A stretch of DNA of 9,853 bases from Anaerolineae bacterium (lineage in GTDB: Bacteria; Chloroflexota; Anaerolineae; 4572-78; NAK82): the NCBI GenBank assembly GCA_030598425.1, contig JAUVPY010000050.1:1-9853 (forward strand). The letters are read 5' to 3'. Numbering within the stretch: position 1 is the stretch's first letter; every line of letters begins with the position of its first letter. Shown one piece after another: positions 1-7,860 of this stretch. Made by a program: the position numbers and the translations under genes. The notes under the pieces were generated by a model. It was not told where the DNA came from. It worked only from the letters and a program-made list of their open reading frames with translations, and made no database searches.

Positions 1-501
1 ACCTTCATCGATGAGCGCCCCTTGCCGGATGGCAGCGGCACCGGCAAGGTGGATGTGGACGACGCCTTTGTGGCCGCGGTCGAATTTGAAAACGGCGCTA
101 TTGGCACGCTGGAAGCAACTCGATTTGGCGGCGGACGCAAGAACTACGAAGTGCTGGAAATCAACGCCGAGAAGGGCAGTATTCACTTCAACCTGGAACG
201 CCTGAATGAACTCCAAGTGTTCTGGGTCGGCGAAGAACCCAAGGAGACGCAAGGCTTTCATAATGTGCTGGTTACCGAAGGGCATCACCCTTGGATAGAT
301 AATTGGTGGCCACACGGTCACATTATCGGATGGGAGCACACCTTTGTCCACGAACTGACGCACCTGCTGGACTGTATCGTCAACGACAAGGATGTGGCGC
401 CCTACGGCGCAAGCTTTGAAGATGGTTATCGCGCTGCCGTCGTTTGCGACGCGATCTCCGAATCGGCTGCCGCAAAGAAGCAAGTTGACATCAAATTCTG
501 A
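1..501 (+). CDS. Gfo/Idh/MocA-family dehydrogenase, C-terminal part (gene starts before the window)
   Basis: The frame is open from base 1 to a TGA at 499-501, so only about 166 C-terminal residues are visible; the TTG at 22 is not a real start. The visible part is the substrate-binding half of a Gfo/Idh/MocA NAD(P)-dependent dehydrogenase. It has the VDVDDAF strand leading into EFENGAIGTLEATRF, then GRKNYEVLEINAEKGSIHFN and ERLNEL, which is the family's beta-sheet domain. It then has WWPHGHIIGWEHTFVHE and a final helix with FEDGYRAAVVCDAISES. Such enzymes oxidise sugars, inositols or their derivatives in the cytoplasm. The Rossmann domain and the catalytic EKP motif lie upstream, so the substrate cannot be named. 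A strong hairpin follows the stop directly, so this is the last gene of its unit. Downstream sugar-type genes suggest carbohydrate catabolism (inference). Confidence 0.88.
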   Translation, partial: TFIDERPLPDGSGTGKVDVDDAFVAAVEFENGAIGTLEATRFGGGRKNYEVLEINAEKGSIHFNLERLNELQVFWVGEEPKETQGFHNVLVTEGHHPWIDNWWPHGHIIGWEHTFVHELTHLLDCIVNDKDVAPYGASFEDGYRAAVVCDAISESAAAKKQVDIKF

Positions 502-509
502 CCATTTGT

Positions 510-543
510 CTGGCGGGGCGGGGGTGTATCGCCGCCCCGCCAG
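510..543 (+). terminator. GC-rich hairpin after the dehydrogenase gene
   Basis: A perfect 12-bp stem, CTGGCGGGGCGG at 510-521 with CCGCCCCGCCAG at 532-543, closes a 10-base loop. It begins 9 bases after the stop codon. The following bases (CTTCCAATTC) are only mildly T-rich, so it is a weak-tail intrinsic terminator or an mRNA 3'-end stabiliser. Confidence 0.7.
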
Positions 544-591
544 CTTCCAATTCAATCACTTAGGTTAGCATACTTTGGAAGAGAGAGGCCT

Positions 592-918
592 ATGCAAGCT
601 GTTTATTTTATCGTAGGTTTTGTGGCCATCATAGTGGCCTTCATCATCTTCATCGTGTTCCTGTCAAAACGGCTCGGTGGCAATGTCCCTCAGTCAATCT
701 ATAACGTGGTGGAAAAGATTATCATAGCTGGGATCATATTAGGTATCGTAGGTATGTTCCAGCCATGGATACATCTCGGCTTCCGGGTTGGTTTTCACTT
801 GTTACTCATTTCAACCCTGGCCTACATTGTGTGGAGCCACATCACGCCACGAGCCACGCGCTACGACGAGGAGGAGGTTGTCAGCGATACTCCTGTGATC
901 GAACCAAACGCAGGTTAA
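592..918 (+). CDS. Small three-helix membrane protein of unknown function
   Basis: A 108-residue protein starting at an ATG with a purine-rich ribosome site (GGAAGAGAGAGG, 578-589) just upstream. Three hydrophobic stretches are visible: residues 4-24 (almost only V, I, F, A), about 41-60, and about 66-84. The last is followed by a short hydrophilic tail with an EEE cluster and a final EPNAG. There are no catalytic or metal-binding motifs. The charge pattern (SKR after helix 1, acidic tail after helix 3) allows an inner-membrane topology, but the sequence does not fix which side the tail is on. I do not recognise the family. It lies between two hairpins (510-543 and 955-1013), so it is probably transcribed alone. 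It is real by ribosome site, length and composition; the function is unknown. Confidence 0.7.
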   Translation: MQAVYFIVGFVAIIVAFIIFIVFLSKRLGGNVPQSIYNVVEKIIIAGIILGIVGMFQPWIHLGFRVGFHLLLISTLAYIVWSHITPRATRYDEEEVVSDTPVIEPNAG

Positions 919-954
919 CGATCAGATGGTCACCGTTGCCTCTTGTCCACGAAG

Positions 955-1019
955 AACGACTGTCCTCGCCGACTGACACCGCCAAGACCTTTGGCGCGAG
1001 GCAAGCAGTCGTTATTTCT
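955..1019 (+). terminator. Long nested hairpin after the small membrane protein gene
   Basis: Three stacked perfect stems: AACGACTG (955-962) with CAGTCGTT (1006-1013); CCTCGC (964-969) with GCGAGG (996-1001); GCCAA (981-985) with TTGGC (991-995), loop GACCT. The last arm runs into GTTATTTCT, a modest T-rich tail. It lies 36 bases after the stop codon at 918, so a rho-independent terminator is the simplest reading. Confidence 0.6.
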
Positions 1020-1047
1020 GAAGCAGACACCCAGATAAAACTCAAGC

Positions 1048-1092
1048 GGTAGCGGGAGGTCTCGCTCGCCAGCGACGAGAACCTTCGCTACC
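1048..1092 (+). other. Imperfect hairpin in the leader of the aldo/keto reductase gene
   Basis: GGTAGCG (1048-1054) pairs with CGCTACC (1086-1092). Inside, GGTCTCG pairs with CGAGAACC with one bulged A, and a CGCT/AGCG hairpin caps it. It ends about 38 bases before the proposed GTG start and is followed by CTTGGTTT. It could be a second terminator, an attenuator or a leader structure. No known riboswitch or T-box consensus is visible. Confidence 0.35.
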
Positions 1093-1130
1093 CTTGGTTT
1101 CTACCGGAATATATGGAAAGGCAGGATACC

Positions 1131-2264
1131 GTGCAAAGACGCCCCCTAGGAAGCACCGGACTTGAAGTCTCTATTCTGGGCATAGGCGGATTCCACTTAT
1201 TGGAGATCAGCCTCGCCGACGCTCAAGCAATCTTGAACCGCTATTTGGATGCAGGCGGCAGTTACATAGAGACGGCGGCTCAATACGGCGATGGGGAATC
1301 GGAGCAGAAAGTTGGAACGGTTTTGGCAACGCGGCGGGACGAGTGTGTGCTGGCCACCAAATGCCACGCCCGAGACCGGGACACGGCTGCGCGGCTGATT
1401 GAAAGCAGTCTGGGCAATCTGCGGACAGATCACGTGGACATTCTGTATATGCACCACATCCAAAACCAGATGGAGCTTGATCAGATTCTGGCCCCAGACG
1501 GCGCATTGCGCGCAGCCGAAGCTGCGCGTGACGCGGGAAAGGTCCGCTTCATCGGAATTTCTAATCACGGACATCCCGAAATCATGATCGAGGCCCTGAA
1601 GCGCTACCGCTTCGACGTGATTATGACCGGTTTTAATTACTACGACCGGTTCAACTTCCCGTTGATCGAGGACGCACTGCTGCCGCTGGCGTTGGAGCAA
1701 GGCGTTGGCATCGTAGGCATGAAGGCAGTCGGAGATGGTTTCCTGTGGCGTTCTGCTGAGCAAGGCTTCCGATACGCCTGGACCCTGCCAATACACGTCA
1801 TGGCAGCGGGAATGAACACGATGGCAATGTTGGAGCAGGATTTGGCCTACGCGGAGACGTTCACTCCGATGTCGGAGGAAGAAAAAGAGCAGTGGTTCTT
1901 TGAGGCGCCGGAGTTGGGCACTTACGTTTGCCGCCTGTGCGACAAGTGCCTGCCCTGCCCGGAAGACGTCAACATCCCACGCATCTTCGAACTGGAAGGC
2001 TGGTTCGACCGCCAAATGTGGGACGGGGTTGTACGTGATCCAGGCGACTACATGCTGCGCACGGCTATTCGTTTTTGGTTTGAAAACGAAGAGCGGGCGC
2101 GGGCGGCCTACGCTGCGCTGCATGTAAAAGCTGACGCCTGCACCGACTGCGGTGAGTGCGAGCCTCGCTGCCCATACCACTTGCCTATCGTCCGAAAGCT
2201 GCAGCAGTCACACAACAAGCTAACCGGAGCCAAAGCACTCCATCCTCGCTGGGCTTGGATGTAG
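1131..2264 (+). CDS. Aldo/keto reductase with C-terminal ferredoxin-type 4Fe-4S domain
   Basis: I choose the GTG at 1131 because GGAAAGG and AGGA (1115-1126) sit at ribosome-site distance and the protein then begins QRRPLGSTGLEVS, the family's usual N-terminus. An in-frame ATG at 1113 would add six residues. Residues 1 to about 240 form the AKR barrel: YGDGESE with Tyr52, Lys77 in ATKC, and His108 in ILYMHH. The first tetrad position, normally Asp in DTA..YG, is Glu47 here (ETAAQYG). The C-terminal part carries CRLCDKCLPC (Cys267, 270, 273, 276) and CTDCGECEPRCPY (Cys337, 340, 343, 347), two cysteine quartets able to hold 4Fe-4S clusters. It is a cytoplasmic NAD(P)-dependent carbonyl or alcohol redox enzyme, possibly coupled to an iron-sulfur electron carrier. 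The aldolase gene follows after 38 bases, so the two are probably co-transcribed. The substrate is unknown. Confidence 0.88.
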   Translation: MQRRPLGSTGLEVSILGIGGFHLLEISLADAQAILNRYLDAGGSYIETAAQYGDGESEQKVGTVLATRRDECVLATKCHARDRDTAARLIESSLGNLRTDHVDILYMHHIQNQMELDQILAPDGALRAAEAARDAGKVRFIGISNHGHPEIMIEALKRYRFDVIMTGFNYYDRFNFPLIEDALLPLALEQGVGIVGMKAVGDGFLWRSAEQGFRYAWTLPIHVMAAGMNTMAMLEQDLAYAETFTPMSEEEKEQWFFEAPELGTYVCRLCDKCLPCPEDVNIPRIFELEGWFDRQMWDGVVRDPGDYMLRTAIRFWFENEERARAAYAALHVKADACTDCGECEPRCPYHLPIVRKLQQSHNKLTGAKALHPRWAWM

Positions 2265-2302
2265 TGATCTACGCTGAGATAATCGAAGAAAGGGGTTGAC
2301 AC

Positions 2303-3217
2303 ATGAAGAGCACTGCTGAATTCATGAACAATGCTATGAAGGCTGGCCTGACGGTCCCAGCATTCAACGTACCGTACCTGCCGATGGTCGAACCGGTCAT
2401 ACGCGCCGTGGTGGATCAGGACTCCTTCGGGCTCATCGCGGTAGCACGCCTGGAGTGGATCAAGTTTGAGGCCCAAGGGCCAGCGGCCGTAATGGAAGAG
2501 TTCAAGAAGTGGAACGAGCCTGAAAACGTGCGAATCCACCTGGATCACGTGCCGGTGATCGACGAGGATAACCTGGAGGTGGATTATCTGTCCATCATCC
2601 GCGAGGCGATCGACTTGGGTTATCAGTCGGTCATGGTGGATGGGTCACGGCTGGACCTGGAAGGGAACATCGAAGCGACGCGGCGAGTGGCCGAGATGGC
2701 CCACGCAGCGGGTGTCCCTTGCGAAGCCGAGTTGGGCGCGGTCATGGGACACGAGGCAGGGCCTCCCCCCCCATACGAAGAACTCTTTGAGTCAGGTATG
2801 GGCTTCACCGATGTCGAGGAGGCCAAACGGTTTGTGCAGCAGACCAACTGCGACTGGCTGTCGGTCGCGATTGGCAGTATTCACGGGGCAGTTTCGGGCG
2901 CCCTGAAAGACAAGAAAAAGGTTTCAGCCAGACTGAACCTGGATCATCTTGAGAAACTCCACCAAGCGACAGGCATACCGCTCGTCCTGCACGGTGGATC
3001 CGGGGTGAAACAGGAATACTTGCTGGCTGCGATCAAACAGGGCATCACCAAGGTCAACGTCGGCACCGAAATCCGACAGACCTATGAGAGTGCCCTACGA
3101 GAAACAGGCGCTCTATCTTCCGCTCAAGACGCGGTGTATGACCGAACCTGCTGGCTTCTAAAAGACTACTTTGGCCTGTCCGGCACAAGAGAGCGGGTCG
3201 TTGGCGAGGCTGGCTAG
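2303..3217 (+). CDS. Class II (zinc-dependent) aldolase of the fructose-bisphosphate/tagatose-bisphosphate family
   Basis: A 304-residue protein, close to the usual 285-305. The ATG has a good ribosome site (AGAAAGGGG, 8 bases upstream). Family landmarks run in order: AFNVPYLPMVEPV near the N-terminus; HLDH with likely catalytic Asp81 and zinc ligand His82; GYQSVMVDGS (106-115); EAELGAVMGHE; GSIHG with zinc ligand His194; LVLHGGSG with zinc ligand His230; TKVNVGTEI, which binds the phosphate group in relatives. The reaction would be reversible cleavage of a ketose phosphate to dihydroxyacetone phosphate and an aldehyde. The loop after strand 2 (ARLEWIKFEAQGP) differs from the usual serine-containing one, so the sugar substrate may not be fructose or tagatose bisphosphate. 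It is the second gene of a unit with the aldo/keto reductase; sugar or polyol breakdown is inferred. Confidence 0.88.
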   Translation: MKSTAEFMNNAMKAGLTVPAFNVPYLPMVEPVIRAVVDQDSFGLIAVARLEWIKFEAQGPAAVMEEFKKWNEPENVRIHLDHVPVIDEDNLEVDYLSIIREAIDLGYQSVMVDGSRLDLEGNIEATRRVAEMAHAAGVPCEAELGAVMGHEAGPPPPYEELFESGMGFTDVEEAKRFVQQTNCDWLSVAIGSIHGAVSGALKDKKKVSARLNLDHLEKLHQATGIPLVLHGGSGVKQEYLLAAIKQGITKVNVGTEIRQTYESALRETGALSSAQDAVYDRTCWLLKDYFGLSGTRERVVGEAG

Positions 3218-3229
3218 GAGGGAAGGGAG

Positions 3230-3275
3230 ACAAAAAAACAAAGAGACGAATGACAATGTGTCGGTCATTCGTCTC
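3230..3275 (-). terminator. Strong intrinsic terminator reading on the minus strand
   Basis: A perfect 12-bp stem, GAGACGAATGAC (3243-3254) with GTCATTCGTCTC (3264-3275), has a 9-base loop. On the minus strand it is followed by TTTGTTTTTTTG, the complement of 3230-3241, a classical U-tract. On the plus strand nothing T-rich follows, although the aldolase gene ends only 25 bases before the stem. It is therefore best read as the end of a leftward transcript covering the thioesterase remnant. Confidence 0.75.
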
Positions 3276-3332
3276 GACAGTGCGTGGTGATCTGCGTTTG
3301 GAGCCACGTGCCAGCCTGGAGCTGACGGAGAG

Positions 3333-3650
3333 TTAGTCAATCACGTCCTGTCTGTGTACGTCATCGGTCATAACGCCGTCTATGCAAGCCTTCAGTGCTT
3401 CAGCTAAGAGTCGTACTTGGGATTCGTCTGGTATGGCATCATACGTACGGGTTATGGTGGTATGATTGCCAGGAACTGCGTGGATCTCTAAGCCACCCGC
3501 GGCCAAGTTGCGCCAACCCAGTTGGGAATTAGTAGAAGAATTTGACAAGGATTCATTACCCAAAAAAAGGTCGATCCAGCCTGCGTATGTCTGCGGTGCG
3601 TAACTTGCCACAGCCCACATATTAGCGACAAGCTTCGCCTTTAGGTGAGC
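3333..3650 (-). pseudogene. C-terminal remnant of an NRPS/PKS-type thioesterase domain
   Basis: The minus-strand frame ends with TAA at 3333-3335. It reads SYAPQTYAGWIDLF, LGWRNLAAGGLEIHAVPGNH and VRLLAEALKACIDGV. This is the ordered C-terminal signature of thioesterase domains that end non-ribosomal peptide or polyketide synthases (Y.PQ.Y.G...LF, GW..L..G.LE.H.VPG.H, LAE.L.ACL). The catalytic His lies in VPGNH at about 3462-3464. Homology continues upstream of the ATG at 3620 (LVANMW preceded by HLKAKL), so that ATG is internal and not a start. No GxSxG nucleophile motif occurs upstream in any minus frame nearby, and the frame meets a stop at about 3705. It is a decayed fragment with only the last third of the domain left, followed 57 bases later by its own terminator. 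Confidence 0.6.
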
Positions 3651-3829
3651 GTACGTTCTCCATTGTCCTGAGGTTGGTTGCGCAAAGCTGGCTCGACCAG
3701 CGCCTCATCCAGATCGACGCCCAAAGGGATGATCACCCGCAGTAATCTGGCCAAATGCAAAGCCAGCAGCGTCAGGCCGATGTCAATCAACACGAACCGC
3801 AGACGGACAATGCGACCACTTTTGAGCAC
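3641..3829 (-). CDS. Putative small single-helix membrane protein
   Basis: A 62-codon minus-strand frame with a GTG start, separated by only 3 bases from the stop of the preceding minus-strand frame, an arrangement typical of translational coupling. It encodes a basic N-terminus (KSGRIVRLR), one hydrophobic helix at about residues 12-33 (FVLIDIGLTLLALHLARLLRVI), then LGVDLDEALVEPAL and a polar end. I do not recognise it. Its 3' end overlaps the upstream edge of the thioesterase remnant in another frame. It could be a real small gene or part of the decayed locus: LGVDLDEAL faintly resembles the lid segment of thioesterases, which I could not establish. Confidence 0.35.
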   Translation of the reverse strand: MLKSGRIVRLRFVLIDIGLTLLALHLARLLRVIIPLGVDLDEALVEPALRNQPQDNGERTLT

Positions 3830-3832
3830 GGC

Positions 3833-4069
3833 TCAACTCCGCTTTGTTTGGCCGGGCCTATCTCGCCAGGCGACGACGCCCTGCCACAATGAGAGAGCCG
3901 TAATCCCCACCCAAAGGATTATGTGCCACCAAGGCGTCACGAGCAACATGAAGCCAAGCGCAAAAACCAAAATGCCAATGGCTGCAACCAGGCGAAAACG
4001 CGGCTCCGACAGGCCCTGACGCAAGGACTTCTCTTGCAGGCCTGGATGTCCATTCTTATGTCCCTTCAT
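3833..4069 (-). CDS. Putative small two-helix membrane protein
   Basis: A 78-residue minus-strand frame if started at the ATG at 4069. The frame stays open to 4201, but the extra N-terminal part is poorly protein-like. The useful region reads SLRQGLSEPRFR, then two hydrophobic segments, LVAAIGILVFALGFMLLV and WWHIILWVGITALSLWQGVV, joined by a short TP turn, then a charged end (AWRDRPGQTKRS). This is a hairpin membrane topology. No clear ribosome site precedes the ATG. The next minus-strand frame follows after 3 bases, which suggests a small operon running left toward the terminator at 3243-3275. The family is not recognised; it may be part of a decaying locus. Confidence 0.4.
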   Translation of the reverse strand: MKGHKNGHPGLQEKSLRQGLSEPRFRLVAAIGILVFALGFMLLVTPWWHIILWVGITALSLWQGVVAWRDRPGQTKRS

Positions 4070-4353
4070 AAGTAGTGTCGCACTGAAGCATGCACTGTTG
4101 ATCGTGCATACATTTTCCCACACTGCAAACATTGCTCCGGACGCTACAAACAGTACCGATGGGCCTGGAATTGACCTGCTCCGGCACAAGGTCTGTTTCA
4201 TCTGAGAACTTCCACACAGGCTCCGCCGTCCCGATGCCTGTGGGCCCCGGGAGATTTGGGTAATAATGAAGCCGATGTCCGCTCTCCAGAGCGTTGGCTA
4301 CGACAGAGAGCGTATGGAAAGTGATCAGGCAAGCCCTGCCCCTTGACAAAAAC

Positions 4354-4430
4354 CGCGTTCTTCCGAACTGGTCACAGCTTCCGGTGACCAACCAAGGAAG
4401 CCACACCCCGGTTCTTAACGAAAGAACGCG
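4354..4430. repeat. Compound inverted repeat (extended hairpin)
   Basis: Nested arms: CGCGTTCTT (4354-4362) with AAGAACGCG (4422-4430); GAACTGG (4365-4371) with CCGGTTC (4408-4414, one G-U pair); GCTTCC (4377-4382) with GGAAGC (4396-4401), capped by GGT/ACC. An alternative local hairpin GTTCTT/AAGAAC (4411-4427) would compete. No T-tract follows on either strand, so a simple terminator is unlikely. Confidence 0.5.
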
Positions 4431-4479
4431 ATTCGTTCTGCCAGATCTCACGAGGCCCAGACTAATAGTACCAGGTAAC

Positions 4480-4534
4480 TATTGGTATTTGGTTTAGACT
4501 TCGTATGAATATCGTTAGAATCTCGAACTTTGCG
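4480..4534. repeat. Dispersed repeat, copy A
   Basis: This segment shares an ATTGGTAT start, GACTTCG, ATGAA, GTTAGA and TCTC blocks in the same order as 7177-7234; about three quarters of positions agree by eye. Both copies lie roughly 45-160 bases beyond the 3' end of a minus-strand gene (glmS here). Confidence 0.45.
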
Positions 4535-4545
4535 ATGACCTGCCT

Positions 4546-4619
4546 TGGGGACCGACACGCGGCAAAAGACGCGCACCGAGCTACCGGGAGCTGCGTAATG
4601 TGATTATCTGCCGTCCCCA
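4546..4619 (-). other. Structured segment downstream of glmS
   Basis: TGGGGAC (4546-4552) can pair with GTCCCCA (4613-4619), and ACGCGGC (4557-4563) with GCTGCGT (4590-4596, one G-U pair). On the minus strand it starts 17 bases after the glmS stop codon, so it would fold in the glmS 3' UTR. It lacks a U-tract, so termination is only one possibility. Confidence 0.35.
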
Positions 4620-4636
4620 GTAATCGAACATAACTC

Positions 4637-6481
<1,845 letters not shown>

Positions 6482-6610
6482 AGTTTCCCTCCACGAATCT
6501 GTTTCTGCTGATCTCCCGCGTTGTGCTTTGAATGGGCCCCCTGCCAACCTCCAACTCGGTAGCCAGCGCCCCTTGGCTTAATTCACAGGAGATCCGACAT
6601 GGGCATCTCT

Positions 6611-6625
6611 GATTCTAATACCGAT
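6611..6625. repeat. Short inverted copy C of the dispersed repeat core
   Basis: The minus strand reads ATCGGTATTAGAAT, close to ATTGGTATCAGATT at 7177-7190 (12 of 14 positions). Only this core is shared, so chance, or constraint from the promoter it overlaps, is possible. Confidence 0.3.
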
Positions 6626-6640
6626 TGGCAGCATAATCAA
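6612..6640 (-). promoter_or_regulatory. Candidate sigma-70-type promoter for glmS
   Basis: On the minus strand TTGATT (6640-6635) is followed after 17 bases by TAGAAT (6617-6612). This matches 4 of 6 and 5 of 6 consensus positions. Transcription would start near 6605, leaving a leader of about 124 bases before the glmS ATG. The -10 box overlaps the short repeat copy at 6611-6625. Confidence 0.4.
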
Positions 6641-6654
6641 GAACGCGGGCATCC

Positions 6655-7170
6655 CCATCTGGTGTGATGACCCTCCGTCCGACTTGAGAGAATGGGGAAG
6701 AGACGGTGACCGCCAGAGGTGGGTAGACCACTAGCTTCTGAAAGGGCAACAGAGCGAAGCGCTTCACTTGTTCATTCAGTAGCCGAACTTCGACGGTAGT
6801 CGGTTGGGGCCTGGTGTTGCTTAAGCTTCTTAGAAGGTAACAAGCGTGTCCAGATGGTTTCTCACAGGTGGCCGTTACGCCGCCAAGGCGGATCGCCAAC
6901 GGGCTAGGCTGCTGCACCACGTTGCGGCTCCGCTCCTGAGACTCTCGATATCCAGCGCTGGTACTTTCTCCAGACACCTGTCCCCCGTCGCGGCCCGCCT
7001 CGACCGCCCGCGCGAGCCGAGAACGGCCCGCGAAGTGGTTGCGGGCTAGCCTGGCGCGGCGACAAAAACTCACTATAGGACCTAGGCTGGTCACGGCGTG
7101 AGTATCTCCACTTTGGATTTTGCTAAGGAGAGTGGTTATGAAATGAATCATCTCAGTTTGATCTTAGTAT
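6655..7170. other. Intergenic region with no recognisable gene
   Basis: Between glmS and the NusG-like gene. A long minus-strand frame (7151 to 6615) exists, but its Arg/Ser-rich product shows no family motif and has no convincing ribosome site. The only clear structure is a 6-bp hairpin GCCCGC/GCGGGC (7026-7031, 7041-7046). The right part (6960-7060) is more GC-rich than its flanks. I see no transposase, tRNA or known RNA here. Confidence 0.4.
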
Positions 7171-7176
7171 GTAAGC

Positions 7177-7234
7177 ATTGGTATCAGATTAGGACTTCGC
7201 ATGAAATTTGTTAGAGTCTCAGAACGGAGCTTTG
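7177..7234. repeat. Dispersed repeat, copy B
   Basis: Direct-orientation partner of 4480-4534, sharing ATTGGTAT, GACTTCG, ATGAA, GTTAGA and TCTC in order, with one single-base gap. It lies about 45-100 bases beyond the 3' end of the NusG-like gene, mirroring the position of copy A behind glmS. Confidence 0.45.
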
Positions 7235-7277
7235 GGAAGGGAAACAGTCTTGATAAAGGGGATAAAACTGGCTTGTC

Positions 7278-7860
7278 CTACGGTTGCAAACTTCTCTGAA
7301 TACGCCGACCGCGGCCGCGCGTGCGGCGGCGCTCAGAGGATTCGGAGGCCGGACTGTTGGCCTCTGGAGTGACTTTCTCCAAATCGGTCACCGGGACCCA
7401 CGCCCGGTTGGCGTGACCCAGAAAGGCCAAGAGCACCTGCACTCGCTCGGAGGGGGTGGTCGGCCTCTCAAAAACGGCCAGCATGCCCTGCATCGGGCCA
7501 TCGGTGATGCGCACGGTGTCGCCTGGCTTGAAAGTGTGCCCCGCCAGCCCGCCGCTAGCCTCCATCTCACCCAACTTACACTGAATCAGGTCAATCACCT
7601 CATCGGCTACCGACGTAGGCCGGTCACCAAAGGCAACGATGCGGCGCAAGCCCGGGGTCCATTGCACCTGTGAAAGACCCACTGCCTCTAAATCGACCCT
7701 AACGAACAGATAGCAGGGGAAGAAAGGTTGTCTCTTGCGCCCCGGGCGGGCTTTGGGTGCCTCAATCTCTGGGAGATAGGTTTGAATCGCGCCCTTTCAG
7801 GGCGTTCGCAACTTGGTATTCAGCGTTAGGTTTGGAGTGAAGGACATACCAGTTTTCCAT
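7278..7860 (-). CDS. NusG/RfaH-family transcription antitermination protein, reading frame broken near residue 24
   Basis: From the ATG at 7860 (GGGGA 9 bases upstream) the frame reads MENWYVLHSKPNAEYQVANALKGRD, the start of a NusG N-terminal domain, then reaches a stop within about ten codons. The next frame, open from 7796, continues IQTYLPEIEAPKARPGRK, QPFFPCYLFVRVDLE and VQWTPGLRRIVAFGD. It then has a KOW domain (FKPGDTVRITDGPMQGMLAVFE) and an Arg-rich tail (RRRTRGRGRR). Relative to RfaH, two bases are missing around 7788-7791 (CGC G ATT instead of CGC GNN ATT). Downstream starts such as the GTG at 7682 would lose the domain that binds RNA polymerase. Intact paralogs of this type help polymerase read through long polysaccharide or secondary-metabolite operons. 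The break may be a mutation, an assembly error or, less likely, +1 recoding. Confidence 0.8.

Larger units (their letters stand above)
4070..4636. other. Gene-poor stretch rich in inverted repeats
   Basis: No open frame here has family motifs or a good start. It holds a 7-bp inverted repeat CACAGGC/GCCTGTG (4215-4221, 4236-4242), a tight palindrome CGCTCT-CC-AGAGCG (4280-4293), a compound hairpin (4354-4430), one copy of a dispersed repeat (4480-4534) and a structured segment just after glmS (4546-4619). It looks like degraded or regulatory DNA. Confidence 0.5.

Noticed and set aside
1197..2180. 327-codon minus-strand frame opposite the aldo/keto reductase gene
   Set aside because: It is an antisense shadow of a strongly supported gene and shows no family motifs.
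3243..3275. Hairpin read as the plus-strand terminator of the aldolase gene
   Set aside because: The T-tract is present only on the minus strand, so it is assigned to leftward transcription, though some bidirectional effect is possible.
4056..4497. Overlapping 131- and 67-codon frames on opposite strands
   Set aside because: Neither has a ribosome site or recognisable motif, and both cross the compound hairpin.
6482..6610. Possible glmS ribozyme in the glmS leader
   Set aside because: The leader on the minus strand contains a GGCGCTGG segment but none of the conserved core and pseudoknot segments I would expect, and it is too short for the full fold.
6660..6760. GTGTG start and hairpin-rich text resembling the 5' end of a group II intron
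   Set aside because: No domain V sequence and no reverse transcriptase frame occur nearby, so the resemblance is not supported.
6615..7151. 178-codon minus-strand frame between the NusG-like gene and glmS
   Set aside because: The product is Arg/Ser-rich without motifs or a ribosome site. Its start overlaps nothing conserved and its end runs into the repeat core and candidate promoter.
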